In this document: positions 1 to 11,960 of the stretch, piece after piece
Layout of the letters: the number at the start of each line of letters is the position of its first letter
Position numbering within the stretch: the stretch's first letter is position 1
NCBI GenBank assembly: GCA_027574665.1
Contig: CM050690.1
Location: forward strand, 41,407,665 to 41,471,664
Source: Rhynochetos jubatus
Taxonomy: Eukaryota; Chordata; Aves; Eurypygiformes; Rhynochetidae
Direction: 5' to 3'
DNA length: 64,000 nt
Made by a program: the position numbers and the translations under genes
The notes under the pieces: model-generated
Database searches by the model: none
The model's input: only the letters and a program-made list of their open reading frames with translations
Told to the model about the DNA's origin: nothing

Positions 1-3000
1 TTAACTGAAAAATGGGTAGCATCTCTACTTACAGGCTCTAAGTTCATTTTGACACCTTCTTTGGAGACGCTCATGCACTGCTTTCCTTCACACGCTGTAA
101 AGTCTGACAGAGCTTTCCCCATGCCCTTTACACACCTTCCTGCTGCTTCAGCTCCTCCTACTTCCAACATATTTTCCTTTCTTTGGCTCAGAGGCAGAAG
201 AAAGACAGGGAGGGCTGATGATAGAGCTGGTGGGGGCTGGAAAGATAAAGAAGGAGGTAGAAGTTGATTTGCTTTGGTTTTGTCTTACCAATCAGTACCA
301 CTCTTGTGACAAAGCTCACCTTTGCTTATCCTGGTCAGACAGAGCTGCTCTTGGCCTAGACCAACCCCCTGCCGCTGGCAGTCACATCTTCCTCTGACTT
401 TCTCTACTTCCTCTACTCAAGAGCTGAGTGCTGTCCTGCCCCATCACTTGCTTGCGTTAATGTGTATTGTACTGGAAAATATATTACTTCATTAATCAGT
501 TTAGCTGGTTAACAGAAAGATTAATAGTCTTACCTTATTAACTTGAGTGCATGTGTCTCTATATTTAGAGTATTCAAAGAATTACAGGGCTTGATTCAGC
601 TACAGAGAAGTTCCATTATAACTTGTTTTCCATATGTTCAAAGCGTTCTGAAAATGTCGCCTTTGGAACTCAAATTTCCTGTGTCTAGTAAAAACTATTA
701 ACATGCCAGGAAGTCTTCCTCTGAACACAAAATCCAGCCTTTCAGAAAATTCACTGTATGTTTAAAGTACGAAGAAGAACTTACATTTTAGCTTAAATAC
801 TTCCAAATAAAATTTTTTGCTCCAACCTTACATGTACTTGAGAGCCACGATTGCTTGTCCAGCTGCTGGCAGGATATGGGTTTCATTTTAAAATGGGCTC
901 TGAGAGGTTCACTAGATGGGGTGGCTGCTGCCAAAGTCCAAAACCCTTGTGCCAGGTTTTGGTTGCTCCTTGGTGCCGTAGTGCAGTTCCCTGGGTGCGT
1001 ACCGTTCCACTCTTTCTCCCTTCTTGTGGCTTACTTCTACACAGTAGAAATTACCTGTGGTCTTACACACATGGGACTCTCCTGTCATGCATCTCATTCT
1101 ATTTTTACGTGCATGTCTCACCTCAGACATGCTGCTGAGGTTAACCAGGTCTTGCTAACACCAGGCTCATCAAAGGATTTGGTGGCCCTCTGATGTAATC
1201 ATGGTTTACAGTTTAATTTTGGTAGGTGCACAGTAAATCCACACTGACAGTATGGCTCCTTCAGAGATGGAGATGAGCAAGCCTGCTGTGATTTCAGGGT
1301 GCGCCATTATAAATCCAGTGAAGAAGCGCATTTGCAGCAAAATACGGCAACAATGCGCCTTGCTGTGCACCTGTACAACCGTGACTATGGTGAGCTTGAA
1401 GGGTCCCTGTGGCTGCAACAAATACCTACTTTTGACCTACAGATTTTATTTTATTTAAGAAAACTGTCGCTATTGGTTTAGCCACTACAGCTTCTTGCTT
1501 CTCCAGACTGTGCTCCCTGTAACATTCACACCAGTACAGCAGCGTAGAGTGATACTCCTAAAACACGTGTCTTCAAGTCCAGACTGTAGATTACCAATGT
1601 TTACACATAGTAAAAATCTCCACCCAAGGCTGTGGAATTTGGCTCCCTTGAGGTTGTCCGTTCACAACCTCACATCCTGGGATAGGAGGAGAGAATAAAT
1701 CTGACAGTCTCTGCAAAACCTCACCTTAGTCTTCTGGCAACGACTGCCTAAATCATAGCCCTCCCTGACTCAGGATGCGAGTATTTGCCTTCAGCATCTG
1801 AAGTTTAAAACACCAACACTCAGGCTTCTTGGCCAGAACAAACTTCCCGTAGCTCACCAGCCCTCTCCCTACCATGGCATACGCTCTTCACTCAGCGGCT
1901 CATGCAGTGGCAGGTGGAGCTTTTTACACCTGAGAAAGTTACTTGTCTTCCTACTAGGAATCTCTCCTTGCTGTCCTCCTGGAATAACCCCTTGGTCCAT
2001 TTTCCTCGACTTTTCTTTCCATTTAGTTAAGAAACTAATCTGAAATCCCTTCAATAATGCATCCATGAGCTGGGAACCTGGTTCCTAGCAGACGTCATAC
2101 AGGCCAAAATGCAGGGATAAAGGAAGAGGTCTGTGGTCTTGGCATGTCCTAGAATATAAAGGAGCAATTCTTTTGTTTCTTTAAATAGAGGACAAATTAT
2201 ATGCTCTTCATTTTTCCTGGAGGAACCTTCCTCCTCTTAGATTGGGTGAATAAGCAAATCAGAATCAACAAAGTACAATGAAAAGGCTCTTAGATGCATC
2301 AAGTACATATTAACTCTGGACAGAAGCTGGATGGACATTTAAGCCAGTGAAGTGAGGAAGAGCAATGACTACAAAAAAAAAGCAAGCTATGGAGAAGGAG
2401 GAAAGCAAAGTGACCTCCCCCTAGAAAAGCTGAGATACAGCTCTCTGACTGGGACTGGAAGAGCATGAAGCAGGTAAGATGAGAGAAAGGCGCTAAGTGG
2501 CTGGTCACTACCCTGGTTTCCAAGGCAAGGATTCCCACTCCTCAAGCATGACCACCTCCAGTATTTTACTGGTGCGCTCTCCTGCACGCTGCCTGCTCGC
2601 GCAGCCAGTGCAGTCTCCAGGGAGTACACGATTTTCAGTTATTCGAGCACTGGAAGTAGGCACCATTACCTGTTCACTCTGTTCCCACACAGGACATTGG
2701 TGTGTGGTCAAAGGGAAACACTGCCCTTCAGAAATGCTGCTCAACCACCAGTGTGACTGTACAACCAGCTCGTACTGGCATAGCAAATCTGCATCCCTAA
2801 AAACTGTTATTATGAGCAGTCGGAGTGCCTGTAATAGCACTAAAAATGCATACATAATGCATTGCTAATAATATTTTTATTTTAACATTTTTTAAATTGT
2901 TTAATAAATTGATCAGACAATATTCACAGTCATTGCCAGTGATGTGACCAGGAGAGAAGAATTCAGGAAGACTCTAACATACTCCATTTCCTGAGTCATT

Positions 3001-5400
3001 GCTGACTCAGTCCTTTTTATGTCAAAAAAGCAATGAAAAACTTATCCATGGGTGCTGGGGGAGCGTGCCATGCCCCATTTTATTTCCATAGCATGACATT
3101 TTCCCTCACATTACAACAATGCAAGGGTGAGTGCAGTGCTTTCCTTACATTCTTCCCCTGCTTAGCGGGCCCTGCCCCACTGATGATGAGCACATGTCCT
3201 AGTCTCCTGTCTCAGGTCTGCTGTGCCTTGAAAACTGGTGGGGAGCCTTGGAGGTCCTTTTCCTTGGAGACATGACGCAGGATACTGCAGAAGACAGGGC
3301 TAGAAATGACACTGGCCACACTTTTATCCAGAAGTGATGTGGTAAGGATGACTGTCTTTTCTCCAGCTTGCTGAGTTTACACTCTTACCACTCTCCTCCG
3401 ACTGACAGAGTTGGTTGCAGGAATTCTGGCATGAAGAGAGCAAGAGGCATTTCTCAAAAGGACACACAAGTCTTGCCAACGTCCATATGTTTGGGAAGGA
3501 GTAAGATCCCTGCAGTTCTAACTGGCAAGTGTCATCTCCAGGACAGCATCACGCTGATCATCTTTCTCCTCTGTGGCTGGTAGAAGGCTGTGTTGTCTTT
3601 CTGGCTGAGATAGCCAGGTTTTCTCCATGGTGGGTGAAGTGCAGTATACACAGTGTTAACGCCGGCTGCAGAGCAGTTTGTGAAGCCCATCCTCTCAAAC
3701 CTTAGCTATTATTTTAAGCACATTAGCAACAGGAACAAGAGCATCAATCATGTCAAAAATCTCTGCTACCATACGATCTTCAGTTGTCTTGCTGGCACCA
3801 CGACACAGACCTGCAGAAGTCTGGATGGAAAAGCCACCAGGTGGCAAAATCCTCCAGCCTCATGGCTGGATCCTGGAGACGGGGTGGCAGGAAAATCTGT
3901 GATCAAGTCTCATGTGTGTTTCTTTTTGCTGAATGTCACAGGAGTACACGCTGAGAGGACAGCTTTCTTTCGCACAAGCTGTCATGCTGGTGTGCCTAGA
4001 GAGAGCCCGTAGTGACCACGGCATGCTGTAGCTGTCTGCCAGACTGTCACATCAGCACCCATCAGCAGAAATAAGCTCTCCTCTGTTTTTTAACCTGGAG
4101 ATCCCAGTGTAAAAGTGAGATGCTCACATGAAAATAACCTTTACTGCCTTCTCTAATCTCTCCCGCATCCTGCTACAAGAACACTAAAGCCACATTCATG
4201 AGTGGTTGATCCAGGTCCAGGCTGATGTAATAGGAAAGGACAGAAATGGAGGTGAGAAGCTGGCATAGCAGGCTAAAACCACTTTTTCGCTGGAGCTTGG
4301 GAGGGACAGGGCTGTTCTTCCTCTGACCATTTTGAAACATGCTCTCAAGCTGATGAGTGCTAAAAGCCTTGGAAGACACGCTCACAAATCCTAGCACCAA
4401 ACCTATCCTAGGACCAAATCCAATCACCTATGTAATCGCAACACGGTTAGAATCTGTTACAGTCGTGTGGGCCCCTGTAGGGGCTCCTGCAGCTCTTCAG
4501 GTTCACGTATGGGTTTGGTCAGCTCAGGCAGGCATGCTTGTGTCCAGAGCGAGAAATATTCTGCCAAGTCAATTTGGATGATATAGGACCTATCTCAGAA
4601 AGAGTGCGGTATGTGAAGTACAGTGGAAAGAGATCCCCTAACTGGAGCAGGAAGGAGACTTGGATCTGGTAGATTGGTTTGCAAAAAATAGGAAACCAAA
4701 GTAATTGTCCTCTAAGGGCCTGCCCTGGCTTCATTTCACAATGTTCTGCAATTTCTAAACCTGAAAAAAAAAATCCAAAAACCCTGCTACAAAAATACAG
4801 CTGCTACAAAGTCAGTTAATGTGTTGCTGGTCTGTTCACATAGCTTGGCTGAAAATGCTGCAAGGCAAAAGTAACAACAAAGATGTGCACCCCTTCCCTT
4901 CCTGTTCACCTTAACGAGGTGTGAACTCGAAAGGCTCTGTATGCCATTTAAATGCTACCATTAAGCCTCAGCTATTTTTTTTTTCTATTAAAAACAATGA
5001 TGTTACAGTCCTCAGCAGTGCTGTGTATCGAGAGAGGCAAAGCTCTGGGGGAAGAAATTACACTTTGCCATGTTATTAAGGACAGTTGAAGAACTGAAGG
5101 CAGTTTGTTGTATGGAACATATAGGATATTTTCTACCTTTTTAGTGCTTCACTCTGTAATCTCCTAATCTTTTCATTTGTTCTGGCGATGCTATGGTTGT
5201 GCGGTGATGTTGTGATAGTGCTTCCAACACCTTTTAATAGAAGAACAGGATCAAACTAATAAAAATACGTCGTATGAGACTATTAACTAGGCAGAAATAG
5301 ATGTTGTGCATGAGGGTTCTGCAGCTGCTTTCCTGGACAAGGAAAGGAAGACTTGCTGCTGACTGAAAACTGCATATGCTCTATATCCCCCCTCCTGCGT
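1..5400. other. Upstream flank, no gene recognised
   Basis: Mixed-composition non-coding DNA. Open frames here are at most about 120 codons, do not resemble any family I know, and lack a convincing set of splice sites or codon bias. The longest ones (about 2,500-2,870 on both strands and 3,653-4,012 on +) overlap each other on opposite strands, as chance frames do. I see no tRNA, rRNA or clear transposon. Old degraded repeats could be present below what can be seen by eye. Confidence 0.6.
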
Positions 5401-6130
5401 TGCTTTATTATCCAAAGTGAAAAATCTGGCCTGCTGTAACCGGTACCAACTTTGCCGCAGCTTGCCGAGGCCTCAGGATTTTAGAAATAATTTTACGAAA
5501 TCTCCTTGAATCCTCCCTTAACCAATATGCCACAGAATGGCACTTGGCTTCGCGGCTGGAAGCGGGAACTCCAGGCTTTGCTTGGCAGTACAGGGAATTA
5601 CTGACACCCGTCTCCGTCAGCCTGCTGACCAGCACTCCCCATCTCCCTGCCCAGTGCGTTTTACCCTAGACCGCAGAGTACTTGCCTGGGGGAAGCAGCA
5701 GAAGAAACCATTTCATCGGTGCCAAGCTCAGAGTTATAATTCTGCCTAGTTGCTAGGAAACTATGCAGGAGGCTCGGCGGGGCCGGTAGCCTATAAAGAG
5801 CGGCATGGCAAAAGTATGAACTTTCAGAAATAATGAGCAAGTGTTGTGCACATGTGCAAATCGTGGATTTTCTGTGCCGCGTTGCTCAGATGAACCTGAA
5901 CCGATTGTTGCAGGAACGGCAAGCTGCGCCTTTTTAGCTGCAGCAGCCTTTCCCTGAAAAATGTGAAGCTCCTACTTGAACGCTGGCGGGGCGAGAGCAG
6001 TTTTCTATGTGTGCAAAATGAAGTATTTAGCCAAAGCTACCTGGTTTTCTCCGTCGTTCTGTCGTGCATGAGGACGGCTGTACCCCTCATGCCCACAGCT
6101 GAACTGTACCGAGACTCGGCCTACCGTACG
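5400..6130 (+). promoter_or_regulatory. Mildly CpG-enriched patch with a TATA-like box
   Basis: CpG dinucleotides are more frequent here than in the flanks. A TATAAAG at 5792-5798 follows a short GC-rich stretch (GGCTCGGCGGGGCCGG), a core-promoter-like arrangement on the + strand. No open frame or splice donor downstream supports a transcript, so promoter function is only a possibility. It could equally be the shore of the 8.1 kb CpG island. Confidence 0.2.
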
Positions 6131-8020
6131 GCTGCTTAACGTGATCCTTGTTTACTCAGTTTATTCTGTGACTGCACTACTCACAGACCTCGCTGTTGAA
6201 CCGTCAACATGCCAGATCCTCTTTCACTCATTTTATTTTTCTGTCCTGTTAATTAGTGAGGAAACTTTGAAAAAAACCAGACTTTAATAAAGCAAATTAC
6301 ACCAGCAGTTTTGAAAATAACTCTTGAAAAATTTGATCTTTCTTACGAAGTCTGTTATAAAGATGCCAAATAATTCTTTGATTGTTATGTGATTTACTGG
6401 AAATTCTGCAAGTGAGCCTATCTCCCTTCAGATTGTTATCTACTCATACTCAGATAGGTAATTGAGTGTGTAACAATTATCCATGAAGGAAAACTATTTA
6501 CAGTTTGCAGTCTTTTCATGTTTCATCCATTATGAACATTAAAAGGTATCAAGTATACAGATATATAACCTCAGAAGACCAAAAATAAAAAAGCAAATCC
6601 AGAATCCAGAGAACTTAAGGTCAGCCTGTTACAAAATAAATGAGCCTTTGATTATATTTATGGAAAAGAAAGCCATAATCAAGACATGCGAGTGCTATGC
6701 AATTGAGAAATCAAAGGCAATGGAAATGATACGTAACACAATTTTTGAACTTAAAAATATGTTCAAGAAAGCAAACAGCCTAGGCTTAAACTAAACCGAG
6801 TAACCATGGCAGCTTTGGATAACACAATTTTTCTTTCCAAAAGACTACAATATCCGTTGCTTTCCCTGATGCCATTATGTCTCTCATTTGATAAAATATA
6901 GGAATTTTGTCACTGTTTGCTATATCGCTTGCAGAGTTAGGCTTAGTCGCTGAACAGGCTCAACAAAACCAAGCAACCAACCAAAAAAAAAAAAAAAAAA
7001 AAGAGAATGTTGCAGGGTCATGGACCTGTCTCCTAGAACTTGAACCTTGGTCAGCAGTGACAACAGCAGCATCAAAATTAAACCTAAGGAGCAGCAAAAA
7101 GCCTGGAAATCTATAATGAAAAATTGCCAAAGTTCTTGTACTAAACTCTGTTAAGTACTGGTGACCAGCACAGATCTCTAGTTGTCTCTGACTCTCGGAC
7201 TCGAATCTTGAATGCTATAATAAATTTTTAAAAATCTAACAAGAAAAAAAGTTAAAAAGAGGCAGCCACAGAATCCCTCTGGGACAGAGAAAGGTCTGCT
7301 CTCTGCTCGAATGACCGGTTGTCATGAAGTTTGCAGAATCTGTGCCACACGTAGCATGAACAACCCTTTCCCCCATTCCCTGAACAGGCAGATTCGTAAT
7401 TTAAGTATTCTAGGTTCTACTCCATCATAAAAGAACTAGAAAAATAAAGGCAAAACACTCCACAGTGATTGTTCTTAAGTCTGAAAGCTTAGTTTCTTAT
7501 TTTTTTTTTCCTATTTCATGGCAATTTGTCCTTCGTTTTAAGAGTAGAATGTATTTTAGCAGCTTATGATGTTTTTCTTGAATCAAAAAAAAAAAAGAAA
7601 ATTGACTTCCTGAGAGGCCCCCACGTTCCCAGCAATGGTCTCCAAGCAATTACGGAGATTCTTTGGAGTTTGTGCTCGGCAAAGAATTTTTAACGGGAAG
7701 GAATGTACTTGTTATCTGGCTGATTAAAACCCTTCGCACACTTTTGCCTCACGCACTTTTATTTATTTCACTGTTAAGTGCCTTAATTCTGCAGGAAGTT
7801 GCAGATGGGAAATCCTTCCCCTGCCAGGTGCCCCGCTGCCTTCAGGTCTGGACTGGAGAACAATTCCTCCGGAGTGACGCTGCTCCCGCAGGGAGGGAGC
7901 CCTAAGATGCGATAGTTTATAAAAGGCATCTGGAGACACGAAATTACACAACCTGTCTGAAAACGCCTTTTATACAAACACGTGTGAAGAAACGTACTTC
8001 TGTGAGGGCTAAACCGCAGC
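6131..8020. other. AT-rich non-coding DNA with a 20-A run
   Basis: No gene seen. The stretch is AT-rich, contains a pure A run at 6983-7002 and another A-rich tract near 7588-7600, and several homeodomain-type TAAT strings. Nothing allows a firmer call. Confidence 0.55.
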
Positions 8021-8109
8021 ATTTTGGTACCCACTTACAGATGCCACTGCGAACAGTTCAACTCTTCCTCTCCCCACAGCCCACGCTCACCATCCCGATG
8101 GTGGCACGA

Positions 8110-8710
8110 TGCTGCTAGGACCGTCGGTGTACCCTCCGGCCCCCCGCGAGCCCCGGGGCTGCGTCTCGGCGCGGGGAGGGGGGGTGTCTCGGTACGAACG
8201 CACGCAGCGAGAACCCGACGGAGACCAAGCGGCGGCCCTACCGCTGCCCCGCGGCAGCTCCAGCCTCTCTGTCCACGCCCGGGATGCGCCCTCCGCACGC
8301 TGTCGCCCCACTGCGGGGACTCCATCGCCGCCGACCCCCGGGGGTCGCCCCGGTTCCCGCCGTCCCGGCCCCCACCCGCCGCTGCTCCGCCCCGCCCACG
8401 CCCGCCACCGCCTGCCAGCTCGACCCCGCCCCCCTCTTCCCATTGGCTGTCTCCCCTCAAATATGCAAATATGGTGGCTGCCCCGCTGCCTGCGGCGGCC
8501 GCCAGGCGGAAGCGGAGAGTCGCGCTTCCCGCGCCGGGGGCCGGTGGCGGCGGGGGAACCGGCGGCGGCGGGAGCCCCCTCGCCGAGGCTGGAAGGAGGC
8601 CCGGGCCCGCCGCTGGTCGCCCGCACCGCCCTCCCGCTCCGCGCAGCGCGTTGGGGGGGCCGAGGGGGGTGCGCGTGCAGCGACGCGCGGAGGCATCCCA
8701 GGCATAACGC
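8110..8710. promoter_or_regulatory. CpG island, probable upstream promoter
   Basis: About 600 bp of dense CpG and GC, sharply bounded by AT-rich DNA, about 7.5 kb upstream of the NFIB start codon. CpG islands of this kind in vertebrates are usually unmethylated promoters. It could drive an alternative distal NFIB first exon, or a divergent non-coding transcript on the minus strand. A good donor-like GTAAGTGG on the minus strand starts at 8038, just outside the island. Long open frames on both strands in the island are a by-product of GC content and do not look like proteins. Confidence 0.65.
8442..8482 (+). promoter_or_regulatory. CCAAT / octamer / YY1-like promoter module
   Basis: Within 41 bp there is an inverted CCAAT box (ATTGG, 8442-8446), a perfect octamer (ATGCAAAT, 8463-8470) and a YY1-like AAATATGGTGGCTG (from 8467). 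YY1 motifs in the ATGG orientation commonly lie just downstream of a transcription start. The arrangement therefore suggests + strand initiation near 8450-8470. The motifs are read directly; their use is inferred. Confidence 0.45.
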
Positions 8711-8717
8711 AGACATC

Positions 8718-8732
8718 TGTGTGTGTGTGTGT
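8718..8732. repeat. (TG)n microsatellite
   Basis: A short pure TG dinucleotide tract at the edge of the CpG island, followed by interrupted TG/CA-rich sequence to about 8770 and an A-rich run near 8780-8793. Confidence 0.9.
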
Positions 8733-8799
8733 ATCCCATACACATGTGCGTGTGTGCGTACGTACACACAGAAAGTTAAAAAAAAAAAAAAAGTAAAAT

Positions 8800-11700
8800 G
8801 TTTCTTGGACCGCGTTCAAGTCAGCCGCCACCGAAACGTGCTCTCCAGCCCGGCAGCTCAAAAGACTGAGGAAGGAAGGCTGGGAAGAGGAGGAGAAGGA
8901 GGAGGGGGCTGCCCGCAGGCTGTGACTTTACCGCCTTTTCCCTCGCTCCGGCCAAGAATTTTCATCCCGTTCGGTGTCAAGCAAAAAGCCGGCAACAAAA
9001 ACAAAAGAAAGCCAACAGCCAGCCTGATCAAATAAGATTTCTCCCTCCCACCTCCAAAAAAAAAAAAAAAACAACCCCCAAAAATCCCACCCAAGCCAAC
9101 AACAACCAAAACAGAAACACCCCACCCCGAAACAAAAGGCAGAAGGACACGTCAGGAAATTGAAAAATTATTTAAAAAGACCCCAACATACTGGGTCCTT
9201 GAGAAAATAATGAGATTTGTGTCCTGAAAAATGTGAAGCCAGCGGCCCGGTGATGTGCGTGTGCGTGTTACAGATCTCCAGGTCTCATTTATTAATTTAA
9301 TGCAACACACCGCAGTGGTATGTGGTGCTTAAAATGATTTTTTTTTTTTTTTTTTACACTTGCTTGACTCTTGTTTTGTAATTCCTCCGGGCTGAGATTG
9401 TGTCTCTGTGGTTTCAAAGTGGATGTTATACCCTCTTCTTCAGTGCTGATACCACTTCTGCTTTGCAGGATGAGATATAAGTGGTGGATTGTTTATATTT
9501 TGCTTTTTTGGCAGCTTTTGTATATGGGTCACACTTTTATGCCAGGATTCAGTTGATGGTAGTTTGCGTCCAAAAGTGCTGAACTTGGCACATTTCCTGC
9601 TTCAACTTTTCCCCCCTCCCCCTTCTTCTCTGGCAGGCAGCTATCAGTTAAATGCTGTAAAGGATTAATGCAGATGCTACATTATTTGTACCTTGCAGAC
9701 AGTTCTTTTTCCCTCTTGTTGCTGCAGAGATTGCTTCTTTATTCCTGTTTTAATACAGTATACTCTCTCCGTCTGTCTCGGTGGTTTCCCTAGCTAATGG
9801 ACTGCCGTGTTAATGTACAGTGTTGAGGAAATGGCACTGCTGCTGTGCACGGTCTGCTCGGTAGATGCCTGGCGGCTTGCTCTGGTCTCTTCCACGCTAT
9901 ATTGCAGGATGCAGTGTTCGGGTGGCACGTCTGGCTTGTTTTTTAAAGTTACTTTAGAGGGTTTCTTTTTGTGTGTCCGTCCCCCGTCCCCCCCACCCCC
10001 TCTTTTTTTTTTTTTTTTTCCTTTTTTTGCTGCCGTTTTGTTGTGGGACCTGTGTGTGTGTTTTAATTCATTCCTTTCTCTTGCGTGTCTCTGTGTGTGT
10101 GTGTGTGTGTCTGTCTGCTTTCCCTCTTGTCCTCTCTTCGCCTGTGTGTCTGGGCCACATTTTAATGCACAATATCCCATCCATTAAGTTGTGGTTGAAT
10201 GCGGAGTGTGTGAGGACTTGGCAGCTCTCAGGTTGAAGGGGGCGGGGAGGCCCGTTTCGGCTCTGACACAAGATGCCGATGTGGCGTGATCTGAATTATT
10301 ATTAGGGCTGTGAACATGGCCATCTTCTCCTCCCGCTGATGGAAAGCGCTGCCATTGAACTTGAGACGGGACAGACAAGATCTCCAACTTCTTTTTTTTT
10401 TTTTTTTTTCAAGTACAGTAGCTGGCAGGGAAAAGGCGCCAAAACACACAAGATTAACTCGTAATGTTCGCTGAAGCGGTTCTGAGCTGCGACGCTTACA
10501 ACTTTTAACTTTCGATCACAAGGAAAAAGAAGATAATAAAGCACTTTTATAATTCCAATTTGGGCAGGCATTTAAATCCAGTTTCTAGACACCACCCCCC
10601 GCCCCCCAATAGTCTCAAAATCTGGCAAGCTATACAAACCATCAGAAAAGATGGTGCTGAAATTTTATTGTTGTTGTTGCTGTTTATGTCCAGGGCACTT
10701 ATGATCAGCAACTGTGATTTTTAAAAAGAATTTACTGTATGGGGGTAAGAGGGTTTCATGCCTTTGTAAGGCTGAGAATGTGACCCGCAGTGAGGACAAA
10801 AACTGCACAGTTGTGTAACCCAAAACGTTGTGGTTTACAGCTTTACACTTGAGGTTTGATGTTTTCATTTGCTGGTCTGGGAGCTGTGGAAAGCTCAAGT
10901 ATTACAGTCCCCACCAAACCATGTGTGGACAGGGGTCAAGCGTGCACGCCCTCCCTGTGCATGTATGTCTCTGTACAGAGTCAGTAGGCTGCTTCTTTAC
11001 TTGTGACTGTGTGTATATGTGCAGGCTTTCTATCTGATTATACATACACACGGTTTATATACAGTGTGTTTTTCTTCTGATCACCCGGAAACAAAAGTAC
11101 TACTAAGTATTATGATACATGTATTTATAGGTGTGATACTACACTGACCGATTGCTGTTTGCATTTTAAGTCATAAATACCTTACAATTCACACGCCTGT
11201 GAAATGTATCGAGACCCTCATAAACCAGTGTATTATTGGTTTGCTGATTTAACTAGTTCTGTTTGTTCCCTAAATGTTTTCTACCCAACTTGTATGTAAG
11301 AAAACGGACCAAGGCTCTGATTGTGCCAAAGACGTGCAACTTTACTTTTTAGTTTAGTATGATGGCACAAGAAGTCTGTCAAGGCACAAAGAATAGTCGT
11401 ACAGATAGAATCTCTGTTAGAGAACACTGATAATATAATATGGTTTAGGTGATTTGTTACACATAGTTGGCTTAAACTATATGTATGCTGGTCAGTATTT
11501 ATGTGTGTACCTAAGTGATTGCATATCTAATGGATGTGTGTGAACAGCATTTCCTAACAAAGGGAGAAAAAGAAGCTAACAGTATTGTTATTAATCTAGA
11601 TATAAAAAACACTGTAAAGCTTGTATTTTGGATCACGGAGGCCTCTTAAGCAGAAGTTTTGGAGCTGGTTCTCAGAAATTGGATCTTTTAGATGAAATGC

Positions 11701-11960
11701 CATATACCAGAATCAGTTGTTTCTAATTTTCACAAAGAGACTACTGGGACTTCCATGAAAATTTTGTTTCTTAGAATTTCAGTATTGTGTATGTTTACAT
11801 AGCTAGCCCAACTGCCCGCTTGTATCCTGAAAGAATCACTTCAGCATTAGCAATACCTTTCTCTTTGATTTTTTTTTTTTATGCATAAAAATAGTCTTGC
11901 GCTCCTCAAAACTTGAAACAGTTGAGCAGTTGTCCAGCCAAAGGGCATCAGCTGGAATCC
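8800..11960. other. Non-coding DNA between the two CpG islands
   Basis: No gene seen. The stretch holds A-rich and T-rich homopolymers (about 9056-9071, 9339-9355, 10002-10018, 10391-10409) and GT-rich tracts. It could be 5' flank of NFIB, or intron if transcription starts in the 8.1 kb island. Confidence 0.5.
10092..10110. repeat. (TG)n microsatellite
   Basis: Pure TG dinucleotide tract of about nine and a half units in a GT-rich stretch. Confidence 0.9.

Noticed and set aside
8024-9035. Long open frames (up to about 300 codons) on both strands across the 8.1-8.7 kb CpG island
   Set aside because: They overlap in several phases and both strands, are rich in Pro/Arg/Gly/Ala as expected of GC-rich DNA, and resemble no protein family.
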